Of a DNA stretch of 64,000 nt, positions 16,187 through 26,700 are shown in pieces. The DNA is taken from positions 744,001 through 808,000 of the forward strand of contig NZ_JABSNU010000001.1 of NCBI RefSeq assembly GCF_013266735.1. The letters run 5' to 3'. The notes beneath the pieces were generated by a model that ran no database searches, had not been told where the DNA came from, and saw only the letters and a program-made list of their open reading frames with translations. The position numbers were made by a program, and so were the translations under genes. The DNA is from Pedobacter foliorum (GTDB lineage: Bacteria > Bacteroidota > Bacteroidia > Sphingobacteriales > Sphingobacteriaceae). How positions within the stretch are numbered: the stretch's first letter is position 1; each line of letters opens with the position of its first letter.

Positions 16187-16942
16187 TTATCTTAAGTTAC
16201 CCGGTTTGCGGATCCACTCTCCATAGGTTTGTTTGCCGGTACGAGGCTGATCTCCCGGAACAAGGGACTGGTCATTGATTTCTGCACCAAAATATGGGGC
16301 ATGAACGTCTGAGATCACTTGCCTGATGTCGTTTTTAAGGTCTAAATATTGCCTGACGATTGCATCAAGACCGATTTTTTCAGGACCGGCCACTTCTGTT
16401 GATCCGTTTAATGGAGATCCGGTGGTGACCTCTGCCAATGCCGAAACTACATCTTCAGCTGCAATAGGCTGGAACAATGCCGGCGAAACGTGGACCTGAT
16501 CTCCCTGGGTTCCTGCCTGGGCAATACCACCTACAAACTCAAAGAATTGTGTAGCATGCAAAATAGAAAAAGGAATTCCGGATTCCTGAATCAGTTTCTC
16601 CTGTGCAAGTTTGGCCAGAAAATAGGTGTTGGCGTTCGGACGGTCGGTACCCACAACTGATAGGGCAACATGGTGTTTCACACCAGCTATTTTTTCTGCC
16701 GCAATCAGATTTCTTCCAGAAGTTTCGAAGAAATCAAATACTGCTTTTTGTTCAAATGATGGAGAGTTGGCTACATCGACCACCACATCTGCCCCAGTTA
16801 ATGCTGCAGCGAGACCCTCTCCGGTAACGGCATTTACCCCGGTAGCCGGGGAAGCGGCCAATACTTCATGTCCAGCCTCGCTTAAAGTTTTCACCAGTTT
16901 TGTTCCAATGAGGCCAGTGCCTCCCATTACGACAATTTTCAT
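16187..16942 (-). CDS. NmrA-like atypical SDR, NAD(P)-binding
   Basis: The 251-aa protein opens with a Rossmann nucleotide-binding motif MGGTGLIGTKLVKTL. It has the sugar-epimerase/NmrA order of strands (ADVVVDVANSP, VKHHVALSVVGTD, AQEKLIQESGIPFSILHATQFFEF). The Tyr-x-x-x-Lys pair of classical SDRs is not in its usual place; NTYFLAKLAQEK keeps Tyr and Lys in atypical spacing. It is likely a reductase or redox sensor of unknown substrate. DoxX, YCII and SDR genes commonly travel with ECF42 factors. Confidence 0.85.
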   Translation of the reverse strand: MKIVVMGGTGLIGTKLVKTLSEAGHEVLAASPATGVNAVTGEGLAAALTGADVVVDVANSPSFEQKAVFDFFETSGRNLIAAEKIAGVKHHVALSVVGTDRPNANTYFLAKLAQEKLIQESGIPFSILHATQFFEFVGGIAQAGTQGDQVHVSPALFQPIAAEDVVSALAEVTTGSPLNGSTEVAGPEKIGLDAIVRQYLDLKNDIRQVISDVHAPYFGAEINDQSLVPGDQPRTGKQTYGEWIRKPGNLR

Positions 16943-17508
16943 ATGTTAATGCTTAAATTTTGATTGTTTTATAGCAGTAACAATCGATGTTTTAAAATTG
17001 GACAGATTCAGTTGTTTTTATTTCTCCTTTGTTAATACCTGCGATTTACAGCAAAAATGACCGCTTAATCCAAGATCGAACTGTCGCAAATAAAAGAAAA
17101 GCATTAATGCCAAACCCAAGAGTTTCCATTACACTACCCAAGTGGCGCGCCATTCTCTATCCTTTACTCAAATGGGAGCGCCAGCTAATCATTCTGAAAT
17201 GATACCACCTGCAATTGTTTGCAGATGGATCATTTAATTTGGTTTAAATTTGCAGGATGTATCTGAAACAAAATCTAATTGTAGATCGGGAGATAAAGGA
17301 TTCCTTTCAGGTTTCCCTCCTTGTTAATTCCGGTTTTGATGAAACCCAGTTTATCAGTGTAACTTATAACCGGATATTCATTCTTCACAAGGCAAATAAG
17401 TCAAAAAATATCTAGGATTTATCAAAACACTAACTTTTCATCCGTTAATTTGATTACTAATATTTTTAGTTTAAATTTGAATTCCTACTAAAAATCAAGG
17501 TAACCTTA
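16943..17508. other. Divergent intergenic region with two doubtful tiny reading frames
   Basis: This region separates the minus-strand SDR gene from the CoiA-like gene. Two small plus-strand frames are present: 31 codons at 17107-17202 (starts MPNPRVSITLPKW) and 52 codons at 17257-17415 (starts MYLKQNLIVDREIKDSF). I recognise neither, and both may be remnants. An 11-mer GTTTAAATTTG occurs at 17242-17252 and again at 17469-17479; the second copy is part of the promoter listed separately. Confidence 0.4.
17449..17479 (+). promoter_or_regulatory. Bacteroidetes-type promoter
   Basis: TTTG at 17449-17452, a 19-bp spacer and TAAATTTG at 17472-17479 match the -33 TTTG / -7 TAnnTTTG consensus of the Bacteroidetes housekeeping sigma factor. 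The CoiA-like start codon lies 29 bp beyond the -7 box, leaving a short leader. This is the cleanest promoter I found in the window. Confidence 0.65.
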
Positions 17509-18174
17509 ATGGATTTCAATGCATTGCCATTTCCGGAAAAAATTGCTCCTGTAGTTACTGCTTCGGAAATCCAGCCATTGAGGTCTTACGGGGAAACGCC
17601 CTGGCACCGGGACTGGAAAATGGCTTTTCCAACTTCGTTCCGGGAGGTCTGCTTTTGGGATGAAGCGAGCCAGCAGCAACATCGCGCCGATGTGCATACA
17701 CCCTGCGGTACCACACTTGAATTTCAGAATTCGCCGATCAGCATCCAAGAACTGGAAAGCCGGGAAACTTTCTATCCTAAACTGGTGTGGGTACTGAATG
17801 GTAAGAAATTTAAGGGCTTCAGGATTTTGAAGCATTTGCCTGATGTGGATGATCCCCGGCTATCGGACTTTGAGTTTTGCCACAGTGATCATCTTTCTAT
17901 GATCAGACGCTCAGAGCTGTTACATGGAGCAAGGCGTCCGAAAATACTAAACTTTTACCATCCCGAACTAAAGAAAATACCGCTCACCAGTTACTATTAC
18001 TCCTTTTGCTGGAAACATCCGCATCAGGTATGGTACCAGTCAAAATGCCCCATTATTGTCGATCTTGGTGGGCATTTTCTTTATCAGCTCAAACAAAGGC
18101 AACAGCTATCAGGAAACTATCCCTACCTGCATATGATTCCGCGAAAGGAATTTATTGAAAAGTATAGGGCTTAA
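17509..18174 (+). CDS. CoiA-like protein with nuclease-type core
   Basis: The 221-aa protein carries the hallmark of the competence protein CoiA family: HRDWKMAF, then HRADVHTPCGTTLEFQNS, ISIQELESRETFY. The D, E and Q residues there form a PD-(D/E)XK-like site. CoiA promotes DNA processing during transformation in Firmicutes; in Bacteroidetes, homologues are of unknown role and may be restriction-like nucleases. It is alone, under its own promoter, and followed by a long gene-free stretch. Confidence 0.75.
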   Translation: MDFNALPFPEKIAPVVTASEIQPLRSYGETPWHRDWKMAFPTSFREVCFWDEASQQQHRADVHTPCGTTLEFQNSPISIQELESRETFYPKLVWVLNGKKFKGFRILKHLPDVDDPRLSDFEFCHSDHLSMIRRSELLHGARRPKILNFYHPELKKIPLTSYYYSFCWKHPHQVWYQSKCPIIVDLGGHFLYQLKQRQQLSGNYPYLHMIPRKEFIEKYRA

Positions 18175-19331
18175 GAGGAAACAAGTTCATTCCAACTTCC
18201 ATCAAAGTAATAATTAAGCAGGAGCTTACCATTGTTGCCTGCCTGGGGAGATCACCATCAGCAGCAAGAAACTCAAGATCGGCATCCTTTAATTGAAAAG
18301 TATAGTGGCGACTTCGACATCAGTGTTTTTAAAGATGAACACCGGGTAGCGCTTTCATCCATTACAAAAGCGAAAATTTAAAGGACACTCGTCGGCTTCT
18401 AAATGCCGTTCATTCTGAGGAGGGCTGATCAGGTAAAACCATCCCTTCAGCACGCAAGCAAGTTTTTGACTGAACCGCAATTATTCCTACAGGTTGAGTA
18501 TTTTAAGCCTGATAGCACCTTTTAAACCATTGTAGAATTTACCCGGCAATTTTTCAAAAATAGGATCCCCTGGTGAAATGACAGCAAACAGGGGCATGCA
18601 TTACAAGCCTGCTTTTCCCCGACAAATATCCTGTCAATTGGCATAATAAATCCAACAAGAAAATAACCTAAAACAATAAATATTTTCTAACACATCCATT
18701 CCTTCAAAAAATAGTAGGGAGGGCACATTTATCTAAACTAAAAGTTTATCAAAAATAATTCATTACACTATATTTGAATCAATTAATAAAATTACATAAA
18801 GCTTTAAATGAGCTATATTTTACCCTGTTTTTTTAGTGAAACCCTCAAAATACTAGGTGTATTTTTGGGGTTAATTTAAAGGAAATACATCACCCAGACA
18901 ACATGACGCCTTTGTCTATACCCCACAACATTGTCATTGAAAATGTTAAATCAGTTTGAAAAATTTTAGTTTCTTTTTTGAATTGCACCCAGGACAAAAA
19001 TATTAAACCGACATTTTTTTTAGACTATTGTTATCAATTCCAGTATTTAGATTAGGTTAGTAAAATCCTCATTTCAAACCTTCATGCCAGGTCCAAATCC
19101 TTATTATTTTTCTTGTTCCTTTTTGCCTGGCAACCGGGGACTACACACCCAGAGTCAGCAACCGCAATTTGCTATGCACTTTCCCACTATCTATTTATGC
19201 GCAGTGAAATTCGGGGATAAGCAACTCTGATGCTTCATCACCCTGGCTTTACCCGATATGTTTTGCCTGCAAACCAAAGGGTCTCATTCTGAAATTTGAC
19301 ACCTAAATACTGAGCACAGGTAGACCTTAAA
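18175..19331. other. Gene-poor region of more than 1 kb, probably decayed
   Basis: No reading frame longer than about 60 codons looks real. Short fragments read like protein, for example YSGDFDISVFKDEHRVALSS in plus frame near 18300-18370, and on the minus strand VKFQNETLWFAGKTYRVKPG near 19236-19298. Each ends quickly in stops, so both may be relics of inactivated genes. I could not identify them. One clear hairpin (18840-18872) is listed separately. Confidence 0.4.
18840..18872. other. Stable hairpin in a gene-free region
   Basis: AACCCTCAAAATAC pairs with GTATTTTTGGGGTT around the loop TAGGT. This gives 14 positions with one mismatch and one wobble. It could be a terminator of a lost gene or part of a small RNA. 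No gene ends beside it. Confidence 0.4.
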
Positions 19332-19613
19332 TCACTTCATAGAAAAATAGAGACCAATGACCAATAGTAGCTGGCTACAAATCACCATCAAAAGCCTCTT
19401 TATACCACTGATTTTGGAAGGGGTGAATAGATATACCGCTAAAGAAAAAAAATAGATAAGCAAAGCCAAAACTGCGACTATTAGAAGATTAGGGCCTTCA
19501 GGATCATCGAAAAAGAAAAACAACATTCTGGAACAGAACAAGGCCACTACCGCTAATATGATTAACGAAGTCTTTTTCGATTTAAAATACAGATTTGAGG
19601 TGCTACTGCTCAT
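19332..19613 (-). CDS. Small hypothetical membrane protein
   Basis: Starting at MSSSTSNLYF, this 93-aa protein has three membrane segments (LIILAVVALFCSRMLFFFF, LLIVAVLALLIYFFSLAVY, LLMVICSQLLLVIGLYF) separated by short charged loops. A start six codons further upstream (19631) is also possible. The family is not recognised. The alternation of spans and polar loops favours a real gene. Confidence 0.5.
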   Translation of the reverse strand: MSSSTSNLYFKSKKTSLIILAVVALFCSRMLFFFFDDPEGPNLLIVAVLALLIYFFSLAVYLFTPSKISGIKRLLMVICSQLLLVIGLYFSMK

Positions 19614-19789
19614 TTCTATGAAAATAAGCATTTTTCACCCTAAAATAAGCTAGAGGGATAAATCATTACCGACAAACCAGCAAATCCTTTACTTAAGTTT
19701 CAACCGAAGATACCGCCCAAAACAAATCATAGGTCACAAAATAATACTAATTTCCATTCACAGCTCCCAGTGTTTATCTTTGCAAAGAG

Positions 19790-20401
19790 ATGATAAAACA
19801 GCACATTGAGGAAATCTTCGGGAACATTGATATTTATTTATTTGACCAACTGGCCAAAGGCACCTATGACAACTGTAAAACTGTTTTAGATGCTGGATGC
19901 GGAACGGGAAGAAACCTGCTTTACTTTTTAAAAAGTGGCGCAAATGTATTCGGTGTAGATAAAAACCCTGAAGCTGTTGCACAGCTTAAAAACTTTGCCA
20001 GTGCCTTTCCCCATATCAATATCGAAGAAAACTTCAAAGTAGCACCGGTAGAAAAAATGCCTTTTGAAAATGAAAGTTTTGATCTGGTCATTAGCTCCGC
20101 GGTCCTACATTTTGCAGAGAACCAAGAGCATTTTGATGCCATGTTAAGCTCCATGTGGAATGCCTTAAAACCCGGAGGATACTTTTTCTGCCGCCTCGCC
20201 TCAGAAATCGGAATCGAAACTTCTGTCAGGTTTATTGGGAATGGCCGATACATCCTTCCTGACGGATCAGAAAGATTCCTGGTCAACCAAGAAATGCTCC
20301 AGCGGCTCACCAAACGACTTGACGGACACATTTACGAACCCATCAAAACCACCAACGTACAAAACATCAGAGCCATGACTACCTGGTGCGTGCGAAAATA
20401 G
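19790..20401 (+). CDS. Class I SAM-dependent methyltransferase
   Basis: The 203-aa protein contains motif I VLDAGCGTGRNLLYF at about 32-46, motif II VFGVDKNPEAV, a motif III equivalent PVEKMPFENESFDLVISS and the post-motif NALKPGGYFFCRL, the Methyltransf_11 arrangement. The substrate cannot be told. It stands alone, 158 bp after a divergent small gene and 246 bp before the polysaccharide locus. Confidence 0.87.
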   Translation: MIKQHIEEIFGNIDIYLFDQLAKGTYDNCKTVLDAGCGTGRNLLYFLKSGANVFGVDKNPEAVAQLKNFASAFPHINIEENFKVAPVEKMPFENESFDLVISSAVLHFAENQEHFDAMLSSMWNALKPGGYFFCRLASEIGIETSVRFIGNGRYILPDGSERFLVNQEMLQRLTKRLDGHIYEPIKTTNVQNIRAMTTWCVRK

Positions 20402-20647
20402 AATGAAAGCCTTATCAAATGTTACCCATTTAATGTTGTTTTTTAACAAAAACTATAGTAGACAAAGAATGCCAGGAAAAGCCATTTTTATTTTACTGAA
20501 GTAGACCAAGAGTTAATCTTTAAGTAATTTGAGGGCAAATGCAAGGATGGCACATAGAAAAACAAACATTTATAGCCTTAAAATCAACAAATGAAGTCAC
20601 TTTCCTTTTCCCCTTGAGTTAGTTTTGAAGCATTAATTTAACCAAAT

Positions 20648-22327
20648 ATGCAAAAAACACACACACTTCTTTCTTGTCTCATCGTTCTGCTGTTTCTATT
20701 TTCAAACACCAGCGCACAAGTGACTTTAAAAAATCCTATTCTTCCTGGATTTTATCCGGATCCGGCAATATGTAGGGTTGGAACGGATTATTACATGGTA
20801 ACCTCGACTTTTGTCTATTTCCCAGGAATCCCGGTATTTCACAGTAAAGACCTTAAAAACTGGAAGCAGATTACAAGTGCGATTGACAGGCCTTCACAAA
20901 TGGATTTTATGGGGGAACAGATCTCCAGAGGCTTGTTTGCACCGGCAATAAATTATTATAAAGGGACTTTTTATATTACTTGTACAAATATTGATAAGGG
21001 TGGTAACTTCATCATCACCGCAAAAAATCCTGCGGGTCCCTGGAGTGACCCGATTTATCTAAAAGAGGTGAAAGGTATAGATCCCTCTTTATATTTCGAA
21101 GATGATAAGGTCTTTATCATATACAACAGTGATCCTCCTGATTACAAGTCATTGTATAGCGGACACAGAACCGTAAAGATATACGAACTGGATCTGGCTA
21201 CTCTGAAACCCATAGGCACTGAAAAAATGCTGGTAAATGGGGGTGTGGATATTAGTAAAAAACCAGTTTGGATCGAAGCGCCACATATCTATAAAAGAAA
21301 CGGATACTATTATTTAATGGCTGCTGAAGGAGGAACAAGTGTTAACCATTCAGAGGTGATTTTCAGAAGTAAAGACGTCCGCGGACCTTTTATACCCTAT
21401 GAAAAGAATCCTATTTTGACTCAAAGGCAGCTGGATCCTAAACGAAAAAACCCGATATCCTCAGTCGGCCATGCAGACTTGGTAGATGGACCTGATGGGA
21501 ATACGTATGCAGTTTTTTTAGGAGTTCGCCCATATGAAGGAGATTTTTATAATACTGGCCGGGAAGTATTTATTGCACCTGTTAAATGGATAAATGATTG
21601 GCCAGTTATAAATCCTGATCATGTAGAAGTACAATATGAGTATAAAGTAAACTGGAAAGAAGTGAAACCAGACAATCAACTGCCTATTACGGGGAATTTC
21701 GATTTCAAGGCTCCATTTAAAGATAGCCTCAGTACAGCCTTTTTATTTCTGCGTACCCACAATCCCTCATGGTATAATTTTAAAGACAATAAAGACGCAC
21801 TTACCATTAAGCTTCTTCCGCAAACAATTTTGGAAAAAGGAAATCCTGCTTTTATTGGAAGAAGGCAGCAGCACCTGTTGAGTTCAGCCTCAACAGAGAT
21901 GAGCTTTTCTACCACAAAGGCGAATGAGAAGGCAGGCATGGTTATTTTTCAAAACGAAAATCACTTTTATTTTATGTGCAAATCATATGATAAAGGAAAA
22001 GATGTAATTCAATTGTTTAAAGGCAATCCGGCTACTGATAAAATGGATTTGTTAAAACAGGTTGAATTGCCGTCTACTCAAAAAAACTTGTACTTTAAAA
22101 TTAGTTCCGAAGGTGATGCTTATTCGTTTTGGTATGCTTTACAAGAAAACAACTGGAAACCCTTAGCCGATAAAATTGATGGAAAGTATTTAAGTACACT
22201 GGTCGCAAAGGGCTTTGTTGGGGCATTGTACGGTATGTATGCTACCTCTGAAGGGCAATCGACCGATAACAAGGCTGTTTACAAATGGTTTGGCTATAGC
22301 GGGAATGACAGCACTTACGAAAAGTAG
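20648..22327 (+). CDS. GH43 beta-xylosidase / alpha-L-arabinofuranosidase
   Basis: The 559-aa exported enzyme has a signal peptide ending NTSAQ. The five-bladed propeller runs from about 27 to 330: base D38 in GFYPDPA, pKa-setting D145 in GIDPSLYF and acid E210 in WIEAPHIYK, all typical of GH43. Residues ~350-550 form a beta-sandwich like the GH43 C2 domain (SSASTEMSFSTTKANEKAGM, WFGYSG at the end). It should remove xylose or arabinose from xylan fragments, probably in the periplasm. It is the first gene of the polysaccharide locus, with the start context TTTAACCAAATATG shared with other genes of the locus. Confidence 0.9.
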   Translation: MQKTHTLLSCLIVLLFLFSNTSAQVTLKNPILPGFYPDPAICRVGTDYYMVTSTFVYFPGIPVFHSKDLKNWKQITSAIDRPSQMDFMGEQISRGLFAPAINYYKGTFYITCTNIDKGGNFIITAKNPAGPWSDPIYLKEVKGIDPSLYFEDDKVFIIYNSDPPDYKSLYSGHRTVKIYELDLATLKPIGTEKMLVNGGVDISKKPVWIEAPHIYKRNGYYYLMAAEGGTSVNHSEVIFRSKDVRGPFIPYEKNPILTQRQLDPKRKNPISSVGHADLVDGPDGNTYAVFLGVRPYEGDFYNTGREVFIAPVKWINDWPVINPDHVEVQYEYKVNWKEVKPDNQLPITGNFDFKAPFKDSLSTAFLFLRTHNPSWYNFKDNKDALTIKLLPQTILEKGNPAFIGRRQQHLLSSASTEMSFSTTKANEKAGMVIFQNENHFYFMCKSYDKGKDVIQLFKGNPATDKMDLLKQVELPSTQKNLYFKISSEGDAYSFWYALQENNWKPLADKIDGKYLSTLVAKGFVGALYGMYATSEGQSTDNKAVYKWFGYSGNDSTYEK

Positions 22328-22357
22328 CCATTTATTTGAACATAAAATATACTGAAA

Positions 22358-22386
22358 GTGATCTGGCAGCATTTCTGGCAGATCAC
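22358..22386. other. 8-bp inverted repeat between GH43 and GH10
   Basis: GTGATCTG and CAGATCAC flank a 13-base loop. An A-run, not a T-run, follows on the plus strand, so it is not a classical terminator. It might affect mRNA processing between the two genes. Confidence 0.35.
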
Positions 22387-22454
22387 AAAAAAGCCTCGGC
22401 GTTATTTCAATAGCCATTTGGAACATTCTGACTGGCACCTACACTTTAAGCAAC

Positions 22455-23558
22455 ATGAAACCATATAGATTAAAAGCTGAAAAATTTAGATTGATCCTCT
22501 TTGTATTGGGGATTTTAATAAGTTGCAAGACACAAGGCCAAAACCCATCGGGTATTAAAGGGCTTAAAGAATATTATAAAGATTACTTTCCTATTGGTGT
22601 TGCAGTGAACAACAGAACTTTAAAAGGTGAGGAGGCTCAACTTCTTTTAAAGGAATTTAATAGCATTACCCCCGAAAATGCCATGAAAATGGAAAGCATA
22701 CATCCTCGGGAGGATGTATATTTCTGGCGTGATGCAGATTCGATGGTTAACTTTGCTCAAAATCACCAAATAAAGATTAGGGGACATAATTTATGCTGGC
22801 ATGAACAGGTTCCCGATTGGATGTTCAAAGATAAAAATGGTCAGCTGGTTACAAAAGAAGTTCTTCTTAAGCGGTTGGAAGATCACATCACCACCGTTGT
22901 AAAAAGGTATAAGGGAAAGATTTATGCCTGGGATGTGGTAAATGAAGTAATAGGTGATGCTGATGATGAGTTTATAAGGAACTCTTTATGGTACAAAATC
23001 TGTGGTGAAGAGTTTATTGCAAAGGCATTTGAGTATGCTCATGCTGCTGATCCCGATGCGCTACTTTTTTACAATGACTATAATACAGAGCGGCCAGTGA
23101 AACGTGATAAAGTTTATCGCCTCCTCAAAAAGCTCATTGCGCAAAAGGTTCCGATCCACGGGGTAGGGCTACAAGCCCACTGGTCGGTTTTTGAGCCATC
23201 CGAGAAGGAATTACGTGAGGCTATTGAGTTGTACTCTTCCTTAGGCTTACAAATACATTTTACGGAACTGGATATGTCAATTTATCCATGGGAAAAGAAT
23301 AAAAGACAAAAAAGAGCAGGAGAAGCCGACGAGTTAACACCGGCGCTTGAACAAAAGCAAATTGACCAGTACACGAATATTTTCCGAATCTTTAGGGAAT
23401 ATAAGAAGCACATTTCAAGTGTTACTTTCTGGAATGTTTCAGACCGGTACACCTGGTTAGATAATTATCCGGTTCCTGGGAGGAAGAATTACCCTTTATT
23501 ATTTGATCAGAACTTACACCGTAAAAAGGCTTATTGGGGAGTTGTAAACTTCAAATGA
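22455..23558 (+). CDS. GH10 endo-beta-1,4-xylanase, lipoprotein
   Basis: This 367-aa protein carries a lipoprotein signal ending LISC (Cys24), so it is likely anchored in a membrane, plausibly at the cell surface. The catalytic barrel covers nearly the whole mature chain: SITPENAMKME, RGHNLCWHEQVPDW, acid/base E164 in WDVVNEV and nucleophile E271 in HFTELDMS. WNVSDRYTWLDN near the C-terminus completes the GH10 set. It cleaves the xylan backbone. It is directly upstream of the HTCS that probably controls it. Confidence 0.95.
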   Translation: MKPYRLKAEKFRLILFVLGILISCKTQGQNPSGIKGLKEYYKDYFPIGVAVNNRTLKGEEAQLLLKEFNSITPENAMKMESIHPREDVYFWRDADSMVNFAQNHQIKIRGHNLCWHEQVPDWMFKDKNGQLVTKEVLLKRLEDHITTVVKRYKGKIYAWDVVNEVIGDADDEFIRNSLWYKICGEEFIAKAFEYAHAADPDALLFYNDYNTERPVKRDKVYRLLKKLIAQKVPIHGVGLQAHWSVFEPSEKELREAIELYSSLGLQIHFTELDMSIYPWEKNKRQKRAGEADELTPALEQKQIDQYTNIFRIFREYKKHISSVTFWNVSDRYTWLDNYPVPGRKNYPLLFDQNLHRKKAYWGVVNFK

Positions 23559-23796
23559 TTTGGCTTCCGGTGAACTGATTTAAACTTTTGTAGCTAAAAA
23601 ATAAACATTTGTTGCTACCGTATGCCTAATTTGTAGTTACTTTCGTTATTGAAAACCAAATATATCACTTGTAACTGTTTCGGCTGAAGGCAAACATCAA
23701 TCGGAATCATAATGTTTGACAGCCATTTGATTTGAAATTTTCTGAATTTTGGCTGTTCGGTATACACATTTAAGTAACTTTAGGTAACCATAGACC

Positions 23797-26700
23797 ATGT
23801 TGAATAGGGCCATATTTAAAAGATTTTGTTGTTGTTTCTTCTTTTTTGTTTTGACAGGCGCTTTAGGATATGCGCAACAGCAAAAAGTGAACTTTACCGC
23901 TTTGAAAACTAAAGATGGACTCTCTTCCAATATGATCAACGCCATTTTAAAAGACAAGTACGGCTTAATGTGGTTTGCAACCGAAGATGGACTGAATAAA
24001 TTTGATGGCACCAATTTCATCGTTTACAAATATAAATCTGACGATCCCTCTGGATTACAGGCCAATGACGTTCGTGCATTACATGAAGACAAGGCGGGTA
24101 ATCTATGGATCGGAAGCTCCGGAGGATCTCTGAGTTTATATGACCGGAAGAAGAATTCCTTTATTACTTTTCCTGCGGGGAGTCCCGAAGGCCTGAGTCA
24201 GGACAATGTGCGTGCAATCCGCAGCGATTATACGGGTAAAGTATGGGTCGCGACCTATGGTGGTCTAGATGTACTAGATCCAGAAACAAAAAAAATCACA
24301 AAGTTATCTGTTAATGGCGGCTCCAGGGGGTCAGCGCCACCTATTGTGCTAAACTGTCTTTATGAGGACAGCAAACATAGAATGTGGGTCGGGTCTGATA
24401 ATGGGCTCTATTTATACGAAAGACAAACAAACTCATTCCAGTATTTTAAAAGCAATCCATCGGATCCTTCAAGTCTGAGTGATAATTATGTTTCGTCAAT
24501 CACTGAAGACCCTTCCGGTAATTTATGGTTTGCGACAAGAAATGGGCTTAGTTTTTTACCTCCGGGTGGGAAAGGATTTAAACATTTCAGACATGACCGT
24601 ACAGATCCAAATACATTAACCAATAATATTGTACTGAGTGTTGCAGCAAACAATACGGGGCAGCTGTGGGTTGGGACTGATGATGGCTTAAGTGTTCTTG
24701 ATATTAAAAGAGGAACCTTTAAAAGTTACAATGCAGATCCAAGGGATATATACAGTTTGACAGGGAGATCTATAAGCTGCATTTATATAGATAACCAAGG
24801 CATTTACTGGTTGGGGCCTTACCGCGGAGGGGTGAATAAATACGATACCAATCTGAATCTTTTTCAACTAAAGCAGAGTAATATTTTCAACCGAAATGGA
24901 TTAAATGCCTCTATTGTAACTTCGTTTGCCGAGTATAAAGATGACGATATCTTTGTTGGGACCGATGGCGGGGGACTTAATGTTTTCAATCGTAAAACAG
25001 AATTATTTAAGCGGTTTGATTTCCCTTTAGCAAATGGGGCCAACCTGAGTAACATTTCGATCATGAACATGGAATTAACCAGGTCTAAGCAATTGTATCT
25101 TGCAACTTATGCCAGCGGCCTGGTGGTGATGGATGTAAAATCCGGTAAATTTCGGCAAATCACTTCCCGTAATCGTCCGGATGCGCTAAATTCAAATGAT
25201 ATATTTTGTGTCAAAGAAGATAGAAAAGGCAAAATATGGGTGGGCACCAATGGAGGAGGTGTGGATGTTTTAGGAGCCAATGATGAAGTGCTTGTGAAAT
25301 ACTGTAAAAATCCTAAGGCAGCAAATGAACATGATTATCCTGGCAACAACTTTATCCGGTTTATTGAAGAAGACAATGCAGGCAGGATCTGGATTGGATC
25401 CTATGGCTCAGGAATTGCCGTCTTTAATCCTGACAGCAACAATTTCGCCATTCATAATAAAGCAAACAGTAAACTGCCCAATGACCTTACATTGTCTATT
25501 CTAAAGGACCGTATGGGAAACATATGGGTCGGAACATTCAGTGGTGGCTTAAGCTTATTCGATCGTAAAACGAATCAGTTTATCACTTTTTCTGAAAAAA
25601 ATGGCCTGAATAATGGGACTGTCTATGCAATCGTTGAAGATAAGCAAGGACGAATATGGGTCAGCACAAATAAAGGAATCAGTAGTTTTGACCGTAAAAC
25701 GAATAAATTCACCAATTACACCATTTACAATGGAGTTCAGAATAACAATTTTGTACTTGGTGCCGGTTTCATTTCGGCTGATGGGGAGATTTATTTTGGG
25801 GGCGCTGACGGCTTTAATTATTTTAATCCTCAGTATTTTAAGAAAAACAGAAATGTGCCATCAGTTCTTTTTACGGATCTTAAAGTGTCCAATATTTCAA
25901 TTATAGCCTCGCCGGACGGCCCTATAAAGGAACATATTTCAGTTGTGAAGGATATCTATTTAGATTATAAACAAAATTTTACGCTGAGCTATGTGAGTTT
26001 AAACTACACTGCGCCTGAGCAGAACAGGTATTTGTACCGTTTAGAAGGTTTTGATAACGAATGGATTGATGGTGGGACTTCAAAATCTGCCTCGTATACG
26101 AACCTTGATCCAGGTGATTATGTATTTCATGTGAAAGCCAGTAACAATGACGGGCTTTGGAATGCTGGGGAAACCTCCATAAAAATACATGTCATGCCTC
26201 CATTTTGGCGTACCGCATATGCCTATGTCTTGTATGTGAGTGTTGTTTTGGGCACACTCCTTTATATCCGACACAGAGGGATTCAAAAACTGAAGATGGA
26301 ATTTGCTGTGATTCAGGAAAAAATGAATGCACAACAGCTGATAGAACAGGAGCGTAAAGAGGGGGAACGATTACGCGAGCTGGACAAGCTGAAAATTAAG
26401 TTTCTCACGAACCTGAGCCATGAGTTCCGTACACCGCTTTCACTAATTATCGGGCCTATTGACAGGCTACTGACGGAAAATAGAAGTGCGGAAATTGCCG
26501 CCCCTTTAAATATGATCAAGCGAAATACAAGACGCTTACTAAACCTGGTTAATCAGATCTTAGATTTCCGGAAAATGGCAGACCAGGAATTAAGGTTAAA
26601 TCTCTCAGAGGGAGATATCGTTTCCTTTATCAAAGACGTTTTGGCATCCTTTGAAGATCTTAGCGAAAGGAAGCAGATCCAGCTTGTATTTAAGAGCCAA

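Noticed and set aside
17218..17252. Second TTTG / TAAATTTG pair upstream of the 52-codon frame
   Set aside because: The spacer is 23 bp and the supposed start codon lies only 4 bp after the box.
18175..19331. Possible insertion-sequence remnant
   Set aside because: No terminal inverted repeats or recognisable transposase motif could be shown; only short ambiguous peptide fragments are present.
22358..22386. Terminator between GH43 and GH10
   Set aside because: The hairpin is followed by an A-run on the coding strand, with no T-run.
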